This document shows, one piece after another, positions 25,243 to 34,288 of a stretch of 64,000 bases of DNA. The stretch is from assembly GCF_014194695.1 (NCBI RefSeq), contig NZ_JACIAH010000004.1, forward strand, positions 186,001 through 250,000. Direction: 5' to 3'. Under the pieces are notes generated by a model, which worked only from the letters and a program-made list of their open reading frames with translations, did no database searches and was not told where the DNA came from. Source of the DNA: Rhizobium sp. BK399 (GTDB taxonomy: Bacteria; Pseudomonadota; Alphaproteobacteria; Rhizobiales; Rhizobiaceae). The position numbers and the translations under genes are program-made. Position 1 is the first letter of the stretch, and each line of letters opens with the position of its first letter.

Positions 25243-25791
25243 TCAGTGCCCGGCGTCTTCAGCGCCCTCAGCCAGCAGGCCAAAAACGAAATCCGCGAAC
25301 GAACGCCAGCACTCGACGCGGAAAGTATCGTCCTCGGTGCGGAAAAGCACGATCTCGGCCTTTCCGAACAGCGTGCGCGAGCAGGCGCCCACGGGGAAGG
25401 CCTCGAGCGACAGATCCTGCGGGCAGCCCGCCGAAATTGTCGCTTCCGCCCCGGGACCGGAGACGATGATCGCGACGTTGCGGTGCGAAACGTCGGTTGC
25501 CGAATGCAGCACGGCCGACTTGGCGAGCGGCGCCATCAGGTCTGCACCGGCCTCGTCGATGACAAGCCATTCGTCCGGCCCGAGCCAGAGGGCCGCACGG
25601 CCACCCTTGCGGCCTGACGTTTTCGGGGACGGCGGGACCGTGACACCGAGCGCGGAGGAAAGAGCCTTGAGCGACTCCGCTGGTGCGCGAAGCGCCACGC
25701 GGGTTGCCGCTGGCGCTGCCGTCAACCGTACCGTGGCCGAACCACCGTGACGGCCGGAAAGCACCGACTTGCGAACTGCCGTATCAGCCAT
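25243..25791 (-). CDS. soxG: Sarcosine oxidase gamma subunit
   Basis: This is a 182-residue protein from the ATG at 25789-25791, which overlaps the soxA stop by eight bases. The length, the position as last gene of soxBDAG and motifs such as LWLGPDEWLVID and CSRTLFGKAEIVLFRTEDDTFRVECWRSFADF match SoxG. The gamma subunit is structural in the heterotetrameric oxidase and resembles a partial GcvT fold. It is expected in the cytosol with the alpha, beta and delta subunits. Confidence 0.93.
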   Translation of the reverse strand: MADTAVRKSVLSGRHGGSATVRLTAAPAATRVALRAPAESLKALSSALGVTVPPSPKTSGRKGGRAALWLGPDEWLVIDEAGADLMAPLAKSAVLHSATDVSHRNVAIIVSGPGAEATISAGCPQDLSLEAFPVGACSRTLFGKAEIVLFRTEDDTFRVECWRSFADFVFGLLAEGAEDAGH

Positions 25792-28777
25792 TGATGCGGC
25801 CTCCTTCCTTGTCAAAGAACACCATATCCGTCACCTCGACGGCAATCGTCTTGTCGGGCATCGGCACGTAGAGCGTCTCGCCCATCCGCTTGCGACCACC
25901 GGCGACCAGCGCAAACGCGATCGACTTTCCGAGGTTTTCCGACCAGTAGGACGATGTGACGTGCCCCAGCATCGTCATCGGCTTCGGCTCGTTCGGGTTG
26001 GCAACGATCTGCGCGCCCTCCTCGAGCACGATCTTCGGATCCTTGGTGATGAGGCCGACCAGCTGCTTGCGGCCTTCCTTGACCAGATCCGGGCGCTTCA
26101 GGCCACGAATGCCGACGAAGTCGGTCTTCTTCTTCGATACCGCCCAGTTGAGGCCGGCATCATCAGGCGTCACGGTACCATCCGTGTCCTGGCCGACGAT
26201 GATATAGCCCTTCTCGGCGCGCAGCACGTGCATGGTCTCGGTGCCGTAGACGCAGGCGCCGAGCGGCTCGGCATTGGCCCAGACGGCTTCGAGCACCGAC
26301 TGGCCGTAATCGGCTGGAACGTTGATTTCGAAGCCGGTTTCGCCGGTAAACGACACGCGGAAGAGACGTGCCGGAACGCCCATGACCGTGCACTCGGCAA
26401 CGCTCATATGCGGGAAGGCCTCGTTGGAGATATCGACGCCCTCGACCAGCGGCGCGATGATCTCGCGCGCCTTCGGACCCTGCACGGCGATAACGGCCCA
26501 CTGCTCGGTCACCGAGGTCAGCCACACCTTCAGATGCGGGAATTCGGTCTGCAGATAGTCTTCCATGTGATTGAGCACACGCGGCGCGCCGCCCGTCGTC
26601 GTCGTCACGTGGAAGCGATCGTCCGCCAGACGCCCGACGACGCCGTCGTCGTAAACGAAGCCATCATCGCGAGTCATGATGCCGTAGCGGCACTTGCCGG
26701 GCTTCAGCGTGTCCCAGGCGTTGGTGTACATCAGGTTCATGAACTCGGCGGCGTCAGGCCCGACGACCTCGATCTTGCCGAGCGTTGAGGCATCGAACAC
26801 GCCAGCCACATCGCGCGCCGTCTTGCATTCGCGCGCGACCGCCTGGTGCATGGTTTCGCCGGCACGCGGATAAAACCACGCGCGCTTCCAGTTGCCGACA
26901 TCCTCGAACACGGCGCCCTGGGCTTCTTCCCACTGGTGCAGCGGCGTCTTGCGCGTCGGGTCGAACAGATCGCCCCGCGAATGCGCGATCAGCGTACCGT
27001 AGGTCACAGGCGTATACGGCGCGCGGAAGGTGGTAAGACCGACCTGCGGGATCTCCTTGCCCAGCATCTCGGCTGCGATCGCCAGGCCGTGCATGTTGGA
27101 GAGCTTGCCCTGGTCGGACGCCATGCCGTTCGTGGTGAAGCGCTTGATGTGCTCGATCGAGTGCATGCCTTCGCGCACGGCAAGGCGGATATCCTTGGCG
27201 CAGACGTCGTGCTGGAAATCGATGAAGGCCTTGGCGCTGGTCTCGGGACCTGCCCCTTCCGCCGCACCGATCATGCCACCCGTCCACTGATGCGCCTGCT
27301 CGGACGAGATGCTGATCTTGCCGCCCGCCTTCTTGCCCGCCGCCTGTGCCATCAGTTCGCCCGCGGCCAGCGATTCCTCGATCGTCTGCTGCAGGTCGTC
27401 GGTGCCGTTGCAGGCGCCGACGGAGAGGCAATCCTGCGCATAGGTGCCGGGCAGGAAGCGCTGCGTTTCCGGCTCGAAAGCGACCTTGCCGCGCGACTGC
27501 GAGAACAGGTGGACGGAAGGCGTCCAGCCGGCGGAAACCAGCAAGGCATCGACCGCGATCTTGCGTGGCGAGCCGCCGCCGTTGCGGGCAACGGTCATCG
27601 ACGAGATGCGCAGCTTGCCTGAGGTGTTGACGACCGACTGGCCAGCGAGAACATCGATGCCGAGCGAACGTGCCTCCGCCAGGACCGCCGCGCCCGGCGT
27701 CTGCCTGCAATCGACGATCGCCGCGATCTCGACACCTGATCGCTTCAGGTCGAAGGCCGCCTCGTAGGCCGAGTCGTGCGCCGTATAGACGCCGACCTTC
27801 TGGCCGACGGCAACGCCGTACTGGTTGAGGTACATGCGCGCGGCCGATGCCAGCATGATGCCCGGACGGTCGTTGTTCGGGAAAACCATGTGGCGCTCGA
27901 TGGCGCCATTGGCGAGGATGACGCGCTTGGCGCGCAGCTGCCACAGGCGCTCGCGCGGCAGATGGCGGCTCGGGTTTGCGACATGGTCGGTCACGCGCTC
28001 GGCGAGACCGATGAAGTTATGATTGTAATAGCCGAAAGCGGTGGTGCGGGTCAAAACCTGCACGTTGCTCATCGCCTTCAGGCTGGCAACCGTCTTCTGT
28101 GCCCATTCATAACCATCGAGGCCGTCGATCTTGACGCCGCTGTCAAAACGCAGCGCGCCGCCGACATCGGCCTGCTCGTCGCAGAGGATGACCCTGGCCC
28201 CCGATTGCGCTGCCGCGAGCGCTGCCGAAAGACCGGCAACGCCGGCACCGACGACAAGCACGTCACAATGCGCATAGCGGCTGGCATAGTGGTCCGGATC
28301 GGCTTCCTTGGGCGCGACGCCGAGACCGGCCGCACGGCGGATCATCGGCTCGTAGACATGCTTCCATGCCGCCTTCGGCCACATGAAGGTCTTGTAGTAG
28401 AAGCCGGCCGCGAAGAAGGGGGACATCAGGTTGTTGATGCCGCCGATATCGAAGGAAAGCGACGGGAAACGGTTTTGCGATTCGACGATCATGCCGTCGA
28501 ACACTTCCTGCACCGTGGCGCGCACGTTCGGCTGCTTGCGGGCGCTGTCGCGCGCCACGTCGATCAGCGCGTTCGGCTCTTCCGCACCGGCCGAGAGAAT
28601 GCCGCGCGGGCGGTGATACTTGAACGAGCGGCCGACGAGATGGATGTTGTTGGCGATCAGCGCCGAGGCGACGGTATCGCCCTCGAGCGCCGTGTAGCTC
28701 TTGCCGTCGAAGGTGAAGCGCGCGGTTCTGGCCGGCGTCAGGCGACCCTTGCCTGCGATACGGTTCGTGCCGCTCAT
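25784..28777 (-). CDS. soxA: Sarcosine oxidase alpha subunit
   Basis: This 997-residue subunit starts at the ATG 28775-28777 (MSGTNRIAGKGRL); the same frame stays open further upstream through soxD and into soxB by chance. The N-terminal part has a 2Fe-2S-like fold region (FTFDGKSYTALEGDTVASAL), followed by the dinucleotide-binding motif VVGAGVAGLSAALAAAQSG. The C-terminal third is a glycine-cleavage T-protein/aminomethyltransferase-like domain (FTGETGFEINVPADYG) that binds tetrahydrofolate. With SoxB, SoxD and SoxG it oxidises sarcosine to glycine, hydrogen peroxide and 5,10-methylene-tetrahydrofolate. It overlaps soxD by four bases and soxG by eight. Confidence 0.96.
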   Translation of the reverse strand: MSGTNRIAGKGRLTPARTARFTFDGKSYTALEGDTVASALIANNIHLVGRSFKYHRPRGILSAGAEEPNALIDVARDSARKQPNVRATVQEVFDGMIVESQNRFPSLSFDIGGINNLMSPFFAAGFYYKTFMWPKAAWKHVYEPMIRRAAGLGVAPKEADPDHYASRYAHCDVLVVGAGVAGLSAALAAAQSGARVILCDEQADVGGALRFDSGVKIDGLDGYEWAQKTVASLKAMSNVQVLTRTTAFGYYNHNFIGLAERVTDHVANPSRHLPRERLWQLRAKRVILANGAIERHMVFPNNDRPGIMLASAARMYLNQYGVAVGQKVGVYTAHDSAYEAAFDLKRSGVEIAAIVDCRQTPGAAVLAEARSLGIDVLAGQSVVNTSGKLRISSMTVARNGGGSPRKIAVDALLVSAGWTPSVHLFSQSRGKVAFEPETQRFLPGTYAQDCLSVGACNGTDDLQQTIEESLAAGELMAQAAGKKAGGKISISSEQAHQWTGGMIGAAEGAGPETSAKAFIDFQHDVCAKDIRLAVREGMHSIEHIKRFTTNGMASDQGKLSNMHGLAIAAEMLGKEIPQVGLTTFRAPYTPVTYGTLIAHSRGDLFDPTRKTPLHQWEEAQGAVFEDVGNWKRAWFYPRAGETMHQAVARECKTARDVAGVFDASTLGKIEVVGPDAAEFMNLMYTNAWDTLKPGKCRYGIMTRDDGFVYDDGVVGRLADDRFHVTTTTGGAPRVLNHMEDYLQTEFPHLKVWLTSVTEQWAVIAVQGPKAREIIAPLVEGVDISNEAFPHMSVAECTVMGVPARLFRVSFTGETGFEINVPADYGQSVLEAVWANAEPLGACVYGTETMHVLRAEKGYIIVGQDTDGTVTPDDAGLNWAVSKKKTDFVGIRGLKRPDLVKEGRKQLVGLITKDPKIVLEEGAQIVANPNEPKPMTMLGHVTSSYWSENLGKSIAFALVAGGRKRMGETLYVPMPDKTIAVEVTDMVFFDKEGGRING

Positions 28778-29115
28778 TGTGCCTCTCCTTCGAGTTGTTC
28801 GTAGGTCTCGACGGGAGCATGCGGAACGGCGGCCTCGCCGATCGTGGGCTTCGGCTCGCCTGCCTTGTAGGTCATGATGAACTTGTCGCTGATCGTGTCG
28901 CGCGCCGCGTTGAAGAAGCGGCCGCAACCGTTGAGGTGGCGCCAGCGTTCGAAGATCAGCCCCTTCGGGTTGTCGCGCAGGAAGAAATATTCCTCGAACG
29001 CCTCGTCGGAGATGTCCGCGATATTGGTGGGGCGGGCGATATGCGCATCGCCGGCGCCGCGGAATTCGAGCTCGGAGCGCTCTTCCTGACAGTATGGGCA
29101 ATAGATAAGAAGCAT
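28774..29115 (-). CDS. soxD: Sarcosine oxidase delta subunit
   Basis: The 113-residue small subunit carries the zinc site of SoxD: Cys6 and Cys9 in IYCPYCQEER, and His60 and Cys64 in RWRHLNGCGRFFN. It is placed between soxB (12 bp gap) and soxA (four-base overlap), which is the standard soxBDAG order. It is required for assembly of the heterotetrameric sarcosine oxidase. Confidence 0.95.
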   Translation of the reverse strand: MLLIYCPYCQEERSELEFRGAGDAHIARPTNIADISDEAFEEYFFLRDNPKGLIFERWRHLNGCGRFFNAARDTISDKFIMTYKAGEPKPTIGEAAVPHAPVETYEQLEGEAQ

Positions 29116-29127
29116 GGTGTCCTCGTG

Positions 29128-30381
29128 TCAGTGCGCGACGGCGGCGGCGGCGGCTTCGTCGATCAGACGGCCGGTGCGGAAGCGGTCCAGCGTCAGGCCG
29201 GCATTGAACTTGTGCGCCTCGTCGCGGGCAATGAGGTGCGCGAAGAGATTGGCCGAGCCCGGCGTCGCCTTGAAGCCGCCGGTGCCCCAGCCGCAGTTGA
29301 CGTAGAGCCCCGGAACCGGCGTCTTCGACTGGATGGCCGAACGATCCGGCGTGTTGTCGACGATACCGCCCCACTGGCGCATCATCTTGACGCGGCGGAA
29401 CATCGGGAAGAGCTCGCAGATGGCATCGAGCGTATGCGTGATGATCTGCAGGCCGCCGGTCTGGCTGTAGGAATTGTACTGGTCGGTGCCGGCGCCGATG
29501 ACGAGCTCGCCCTTGTCGGACTGCGAGATATAGGCATGCACCGTGTTGGACATGACCACGCAGGGGAAGATCGGCTTCAGCGGTTCGGAGACCAGCGCCT
29601 GCAGCGGGCTCGATTGCAGCGGCACGCGCACATCGGCCATCTTCATGACCGTCGTCGTGTGGCCGGCGGCCGAGACACCAACCTTCTTGGCGCCGATGAA
29701 GCCGCGATTGGTCTCGACACCGGTAACCCGCCCATCGGGGCCGCGGCGGATACCGGTCACTTCGCAGTTCTGGATGATGTGGACGCCGCGATCGGACGCA
29801 GCACGCGCATAGCCCCAGGCCACCGCGTCGTGACGCGCCGTGCCGCCGCGACGCTGGAGTGCTGCACCGTTGATCGGATAGCGGGCGCTGGCGGAGATAT
29901 CGAGCGGCGGACAATAGGCCTTGGCCTGTTCCGGCGTCAGCCATTCATTGTCGATGCCGTAGAGGCGGTTGGCATGGATATGGCGCTTGAAGGACTGCTG
30001 GTCGTGCACATTGTGCGACAGCATCATCACGCCGCGCGGCGAGTACATGACATTGTAGTTGAGATCCTGCGAGAGGTTCTCCCAGAGCTTCATCGAATGC
30101 TCGTAGATGTGCATGCTCTCTTCATAGAGATAGTTCGAGCGGATAATGGTCGTGTTGCGGCCGGTATTGCCGCCGCCGAGCCAGCCCTTTTCGAGCACCG
30201 CGACATTGGTGATGCCGTGCTCCTTGGCGAGATAGTAGGCCGCACCCAGACCATGCCCGCCGCCACCGATGATGATGACGTCGTATTCAGCGCGCGGCTC
30301 CGGCGAGGTCCACTGCTTCTCCCAGCCCTTGTGGCCTCTGAGGGCCTCCCTTGCCACGGCAAAAACCGAGTATCTGCGCAT
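29128..30381 (-). CDS. soxB: Sarcosine oxidase beta subunit
   Basis: This 417-residue flavoprotein is the first gene of the leftward sox operon. The FAD-binding Rossmann motif is YDVIIIGGGGHGLGAAYYLA (residues about 34-53), followed by LEKGWLGGGNTGRNTTIIRSNY; GGTARHDAVAWGYARA is the conserved region near the flavin. SoxB carries the amine-oxidising site of the heterotetramer. The ribosome site is AAGGAG, upstream of the ATG at 30381. The operon feeds one-carbon units and glycine from sarcosine, choline or betaine breakdown. Confidence 0.96.
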   Translation of the reverse strand: MRRYSVFAVAREALRGHKGWEKQWTSPEPRAEYDVIIIGGGGHGLGAAYYLAKEHGITNVAVLEKGWLGGGNTGRNTTIIRSNYLYEESMHIYEHSMKLWENLSQDLNYNVMYSPRGVMMLSHNVHDQQSFKRHIHANRLYGIDNEWLTPEQAKAYCPPLDISASARYPINGAALQRRGGTARHDAVAWGYARAASDRGVHIIQNCEVTGIRRGPDGRVTGVETNRGFIGAKKVGVSAAGHTTTVMKMADVRVPLQSSPLQALVSEPLKPIFPCVVMSNTVHAYISQSDKGELVIGAGTDQYNSYSQTGGLQIITHTLDAICELFPMFRRVKMMRQWGGIVDNTPDRSAIQSKTPVPGLYVNCGWGTGGFKATPGSANLFAHLIARDEAHKFNAGLTLDRFRTGRLIDEAAAAAVAH

Positions 30382-30803
30382 CCGCCTTCATCTCCTTCGG
30401 GAAAATGGTCCCTTCTCGTCGGCATACAAATCGCAAATCCAAAAGCGGCACAACGTTTCTTTTGCGACGCGGACCGGCTTTTGTTTTGACACGACGCGAA
30501 GAATGAATGAGGTCGCGCGATCTCAGCGCGTCGAAGCAAGCCGAACAGGAATGCTGCAAGTGCCGGCAGTGGCCTCTCGCCCGCCACTCCTGTTATTTTA
30601 GACTGTTTGCACTTACAATTTTTGGGCGCATAGTTCACCCGCTGCCAAGCGCTCCTTTTGCGCGTTGAGGGTTTCGAGTCGGCAGCAATGACAACATTCA
30701 TAGGCCAGACGCCGGCGTCGTATGGGTTGCTGTCCAATCTGGCATAAATGTAACCGGCCGACACGGCACGATGCCCGCTGTCTGGTCTCAGGGAGGATTA
30801 GCC
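30382..30803. other. Intergenic region, divergent promoters of soxB and the DUF1254 gene
   Basis: These 422 bp separate two divergent genes and should hold both promoters. No convincing protein gene, RNA gene or strong promoter was recognised. The left end carries the soxB ribosome site and the right end the GGGAGGA of the DUF1254 gene. Confidence 0.5.
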
Positions 30804-32240
30804 ATGCAATCGCATTTCATCACCCTTACCGTTAGCCTGCTTTTATCAGGGGCTTGCCTGAGCGGCCCTGTCGTCGCCGCCGAGGACGCCCTGACGAAGG
30901 AGGAAGCGGCGTCGATCGGCGTCGACGCCTATCTCTACCTCTACCCGCTGGTCACCATGGATATCACCCGCGCGCAGGCAACCAACGTCGAGGCCGGCAA
31001 GACAATGGGCCGAGGCCCGGCCAACATGTTCACCAACGTCCCGCAATTTCCGACTGCCGACTTCAGGGACGTCGTTCGACCCAATTTCGATACTCTCTAC
31101 TCGATTGCCTGGCTCGATATGACAAAGGAGCCGATGATCGTCTCGGCTCCTGATACGAACGGCCGCTTCTATCTGCTGCCCATGCTGGATATGTGGTCTG
31201 ATGTATTTGCCTCGCCGGGTTGGCGCACAACAGGAACGGCGAAGGCCGATTTCGCCGTTGTCCCGCCTGGCTGGACAGGCAAAGAGCTGCCCGCCGGAAC
31301 ACAACGGATCGATGCGCCGACGCCGTATGTCTGGGTCATCGGACGCACGAAAACGGATGGGCCACCCGATTACGACGCCGTTCACAAGATCCAGGCTGGC
31401 TACACAGTCACGCCGCTGTCGCAGTGGGGCAAGACGGTTGAGCCGGTGAAGGTCACGATCAATCCTGACATCGACATGAAAACCCCGCCAAAGAAGACAG
31501 TGGACGGGATGACGGCAGTGGATTTCTTCGCCTATGCAGCGGAGGTGCTGAAGGTCAATCCGCCGCACATCACCGATCAGCCGATCATCAGCCAGATGAA
31601 GCGAATCGGGATCGAACCGGGAAAGAGCTTCGATAAAACCAAGATCGCACCCGACATCGCCGCCGCTTTGAAGGATGTACCGGCCGCAGCACAAAAGCTG
31701 ATGGAATGGAAAGTCCCGTCGCTTGCGCGCGTGGCCAACAACTGGTCGATGAACACCGACACGATGGGCGTCTATGGCAATTATTATCTGAAGCGGGCGA
31801 TTGTCGCGCAGCTTGGTCTCGGCGCCAACCTGCCGGAGGACGCGATCTATCCCCTCAACCTCGGCGACGAGAAGGGAAACCCGCTAAACGGAACGAACAG
31901 CTACAAGCTTCACTTCGACAAGTCGAACCTGCCGCCGGTCAAGGCGTTCTGGTCCGTCACACTTTATGATCCGGAGGGTTTTCAGGTCGCCAACGATCTG
32001 AACCGGTTTGCCGTCAGCAGCTGGATGCCGTTCGTCTACAACGCCGACGGGTCGCTTGATCTCTATTTCCAGAACAAGAGCCCAGGCGAGGACAAGGAAG
32101 CGAACTGGCTACCAGCACCCGCCGGGTCATTCAACCTGACCATGCGCCTTTACGGACCGGCAAGCGAAGCGCTCACCGGGAAATGGAATCCGCCCCCGAT
32201 AGAAATGGTGCCTGCGCTCCAACAGGTTACCGCACAGTAG
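30804..32240 (+). CDS. Secreted DUF1254/DUF1214 protein
   Basis: The 478-residue protein starts at the ATG at 30804 behind GGGAGGA. A signal peptide ends near GPVVAA (residues about 1-25). The N-terminal DUF1254 domain shows the family hallmark VDAYLYLYPLVTMDITR and VRPNFDTLYSIAWLDM; the C-terminal DUF1214 domain shows FWSVTLYDPEGFQVAN and SPGEDKEANWLPAP. The family is widespread and periplasmic, with no settled biochemical role. It is alone between divergent soxB and a convergent small gene. Confidence 0.88.
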   Translation: MQSHFITLTVSLLLSGACLSGPVVAAEDALTKEEAASIGVDAYLYLYPLVTMDITRAQATNVEAGKTMGRGPANMFTNVPQFPTADFRDVVRPNFDTLYSIAWLDMTKEPMIVSAPDTNGRFYLLPMLDMWSDVFASPGWRTTGTAKADFAVVPPGWTGKELPAGTQRIDAPTPYVWVIGRTKTDGPPDYDAVHKIQAGYTVTPLSQWGKTVEPVKVTINPDIDMKTPPKKTVDGMTAVDFFAYAAEVLKVNPPHITDQPIISQMKRIGIEPGKSFDKTKIAPDIAAALKDVPAAAQKLMEWKVPSLARVANNWSMNTDTMGVYGNYYLKRAIVAQLGLGANLPEDAIYPLNLGDEKGNPLNGTNSYKLHFDKSNLPPVKAFWSVTLYDPEGFQVANDLNRFAVSSWMPFVYNADGSLDLYFQNKSPGEDKEANWLPAPAGSFNLTMRLYGPASEALTGKWNPPPIEMVPALQQVTAQ

Positions 32241-32299
32241 TGCATCCGCACCTACGGCATCTCGCGCTCCGAGCCCAGCTCGGCTCGACCAATGAGAGC

Positions 32300-32321
32300 C
32301 CTCGCGCCCAAAGGCGCGAGG
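32300..32321. terminator. 9-bp GC-rich hairpin between convergent genes
   Basis: CCTCGCGCC-CAAA-GGCGCGAGG pairs perfectly (32300-32308 with 32313-32321), sixty bases after the DUF1254 stop and twelve before the stop of the convergent small gene. The stem is strong but no T-run follows on either strand, so terminator function is probable, not certain. Confidence 0.55.
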
Positions 32322-32332
32322 CTGTCTGGGGA

Positions 32333-32551
32333 TTAAGCCGACTTTGACACAGTTCGACGCTTCTTGGCCGGGGCGGCCGCCGGCGGCGCTTCGGCCTCCT
32401 GCTGCAGGCGCAAGGCCTTCAGTCGCTCCGTTTTCTTTTCGCGCGCCGCAGCTTCGGCCGTGATGATCGCTTTCGCGGTCGTATCGGTGGCAGCTGCCTT
32501 GTCGCGCGGAGAGAGCTTGGCCGGATTGAAGAGTTCGTCTTTTGAAGTCAT
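32333..32551 (-). CDS. Small conserved hypothetical protein, 72 aa
   Basis: This 72-residue protein starts at the ATG 32549-32551 (MTSKDELFNPAKLSPRDKAA). It is highly charged and probably helical, rich in Ala, Lys, Arg and Glu (AAREKKTERLKALRLQQE), with a Lys/Arg tail KKRRT. No signal peptide or membrane segment is seen. It sits 34 bp downstream of rpsU on the same strand, so it is probably co-transcribed with it. The composition suggests nucleic-acid or ribosome association, but that is only inference. I recall similar small proteins in rhizobia; no function is known to me. Confidence 0.7.
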   Translation of the reverse strand: MTSKDELFNPAKLSPRDKAAATDTTAKAIITAEAAAREKKTERLKALRLQQEAEAPPAAAPAKKRRTVSKSA

Positions 32552-32585
32552 CTGCTTCCTCTGTCTAGACCTGCCAGACGGCAGG

Positions 32586-32825
32586 TCAGCGGGCCGGGCG
32601 CACTGCCTTCTTCGGAGCCGGAAGAAGACCTTCACGCTGAAGCTTCTTGCGCGCCAGCTTGCGCTGACGGCGAACGGCTTCGGCCTTCTCACGAACACGC
32701 TTCTCGGAGGGCTTTTCGTAAGCGCTGCGCGCCTTGAACTCGCGGAAGAGACCTTCGCGCTGCATTTTCTTCTTCAGGACACGGAGCGCCTGGTCGACAT
32801 TGTTGTCTCGAACGAGAACCTGCAA
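32586..32825 (-). CDS. rpsU: 30S ribosomal protein S21 (copy 1)
   Basis: The 79-residue protein opens [25 protein letters not shown], the S21 signature, then the basic C-terminal helix [20 protein letters not shown]. It starts at a TTG (32823-32825) behind AAAGGAAAG. S21 helps the small subunit begin translation. A second, closer-to-standard copy lies 1.1 kb to the right on the other strand. This copy has a nine-residue longer tail ([11 protein letters not shown]) and more changes, so it may be a conditionally used paralogue. Confidence 0.95.
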   Translation of the reverse strand: MQVLVRDNNVDQALRVLKKKMQREGLFREFKARSAYEKPSEKRVREKAEAVRRQRKLARKKLQREGLLPAPKKAVRPAR

Positions 32826-32876
32826 ATTCTTTCCTTTCGTGCGGCAAACTCATTTGCCGATTGGTCAGAGTGGAGA

Positions 32877-33164
32877 CTACTTCCTCACCCTGAGGCTTGA
32901 CGTTTTCAGCCAGGATCCGCCCTGGATATCCGCAATGGCGTCGTCTCTCGGCGTAGGGGATGCCGACTGACTCATGTCGATATCGCTCTCAAGGATCCGC
33001 CGATCAAAGTTTTCGCCTTCAAAGCGAACACGATATTGTGCGCGACTGCCGTCAGACGGAAGAATCGCCGCGATCCTGCAGGTCCTGCTCGCCTGTTCGG
33101 TACGGACGAAACCGCCCTTTAGAACGATGCTGTCGCCGATAGCATATCTTGGCATAGGTGCCAT
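32877..33164 (-). CDS. Small hypothetical protein, 95 aa
   Basis: The 95-residue protein starts at the ATG at 33164 with GGTG eight bases upstream; an in-frame ATG at 33155 is possible. Its core (RYAIGDSIVLKGGFVRTEQ, CRIAAILPSDGSRAQYRVRFEGENFDRRILESDID) looks like a compact beta-barrel of Tudor/SH3 type, as in small proteins I associate with rhizobial cold-shock and rpsU neighbourhoods. The C-terminus is polar. It lies between cspA and rpsU copy 1 on the same strand. Function unknown. Confidence 0.7.
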   Translation of the reverse strand: MAPMPRYAIGDSIVLKGGFVRTEQASRTCRIAAILPSDGSRAQYRVRFEGENFDRRILESDIDMSQSASPTPRDDAIADIQGGSWLKTSSLRVRK

Positions 33165-33282
33165 TTGGTTTTCACCGAACTGTCTTGATCATCAAAAGCA
33201 TAAAAGGCCGGGTTTGATCCCGACCTTCGCCATCAGGCTCTCGGCTGCCAGTACATCCGTGGTCAGCCAGGCCGAATGAGAA

Positions 33283-33492
33283 TTAAGCTGAGCGCAGGTT
33301 GTCGGCAGAATTCTTGCCGGACTTCTTGTCGCGAACGAGATCATAGGTGATCTTTTGGCCGTCGGACAGGTTTCCTAGACCAGCACGTTCAACCGCGGAG
33401 ATATGAACGAAAACGTCCGTGCTCCCATCGTCCGGCTGAATGAAGCCGAAACCCTTGGTGCTGTTGAACCACTTAACGGTACCTGAATTCAT
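33283..33492 (-). CDS. cspA: Cold-shock protein (CspA family)
   Basis: The 69-residue single cold-shock domain starts [18 protein letters not shown] (RNP1 KGFGFI) and has VFVHISAVE (RNP2) and GQKITYDL. It is a single-stranded nucleic-acid chaperone of the cytosol. An ideal ribosome site, AAAGGAGA, precedes the ATG at 33492. The gene lies between the two rpsU copies. Many rhizobia carry several csp genes, so whether this one is cold-induced cannot be told here. Confidence 0.95.
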   Translation of the reverse strand: MNSGTVKWFNSTKGFGFIQPDDGSTDVFVHISAVERAGLGNLSDGQKITYDLVRDKKSGKNSADNLRSA

Positions 33493-33939
33493 AACGATCT
33501 CCTTTCAATAGTCGTTACTGCCCATGCGTTTATTCACAAGGCTAAGATCGATTTTGAGAGGAAATCTGACGGAGCTTCGCGCTCTTTGACAAAGGTCACA
33601 ACCAACAGTCGATGGCTTACATATAAGGCAAACTACGGAATAAACAAGGCAAGGAACCGGGCTTTTGATCCCGACACGTGCACAAGGCCGCGGTGCAGCC
33701 CCCATTGGCGACGCCCCAGCTATGCTGATGTCGCCGTCTTCCACACTCAAAAAAAACTGGTTTTGCGGCGCCGCGGGCGGTTTTTTGCGGCAAGACTTGT
33801 GAGACCATATGGACTTCCCCCCGCCATTCTGCTATCCGCATCCTCAATCGCAAGGCTCCGGCCGCGCGAACCGTATATTTTTTTGCCTCTGGCGTCTTGC
33901 CGTCGCCGGCATCAACCAAACCAAAGGAACGTGATTCTC
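33493..33939. other. Divergent intergenic region between cspA and rpsU copy 2
   Basis: This 447-bp stretch must contain both promoters and the leaders of two translation-related genes. It has AT-rich tracts (poly-A and TTTTTT) and a GC palindrome GCGGCGCCGC near 33764-33773. No persuasive gene or known RNA motif was found. Long structured leaders are usual for csp genes but I could not fold one here. Confidence 0.45.
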
Positions 33940-34152
33940 GTGCAGGTACTTGTCCGCGATAACAATGTCGACCAGGCTCTCCGCGCTCTCAAGAAAAAGA
34001 TGCAGCGCGAAGGTATTTTCCGCGAAATGAAGATGCGCGACTACTACGAAAAGCCGTCGCAGAAGCGCGCTCGCGAAAAGGCCGAAGCCGTTCGTCGTGT
34101 TCGCAAGCTGGCTCGCAAGCGGGCACAGCGCGAAGGTCTCGTCGCACGCTAA
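33940..34152 (+). CDS. rpsU: 30S ribosomal protein S21 (copy 2)
   Basis: The 70-residue S21 ([25 protein letters not shown], then [22 protein letters not shown]) matches the usual rhizobial form in length and sequence. The start is a GTG at 33940; an alternative GTG at 33931 would add three residues. It differs from copy 1 mainly in the middle and in lacking the Pro/Lys tail. Downstream, 136 bp on, lies a TPR lipoprotein. Confidence 0.95.
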   Translation: MQVLVRDNNVDQALRALKKKMQREGIFREMKMRDYYEKPSQKRAREKAEAVRRVRKLARKRAQREGLVAR

Positions 34153-34288
34153 GCGTAGCTGTCGTTATTTCGACGTTTTCAGATGCATGTTGGCGGGGGC
34201 GATCTGTTCGCCACCGCTTTTTTATTTGCTGCTGAAGCTTGCCCGTCCCTTGAAACGGACCGGCTGCACTGGGGGAAAACGAGCCCGC

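Noticed and set aside
25784..29944. Apparent 1386-residue SoxA with a long N-terminal extension
   Set aside because: The frame stays open upstream by chance through soxD and into soxB; the standard SoxA start MSGTNRIAG at 28777 overlaps soxD by four bases as expected.
28777..30489. A 570-codon open frame opposite soxB and soxD
   Set aside because: It is a high-GC antisense shadow; the reverse strand carries unmistakable SoxB and SoxD sequences.
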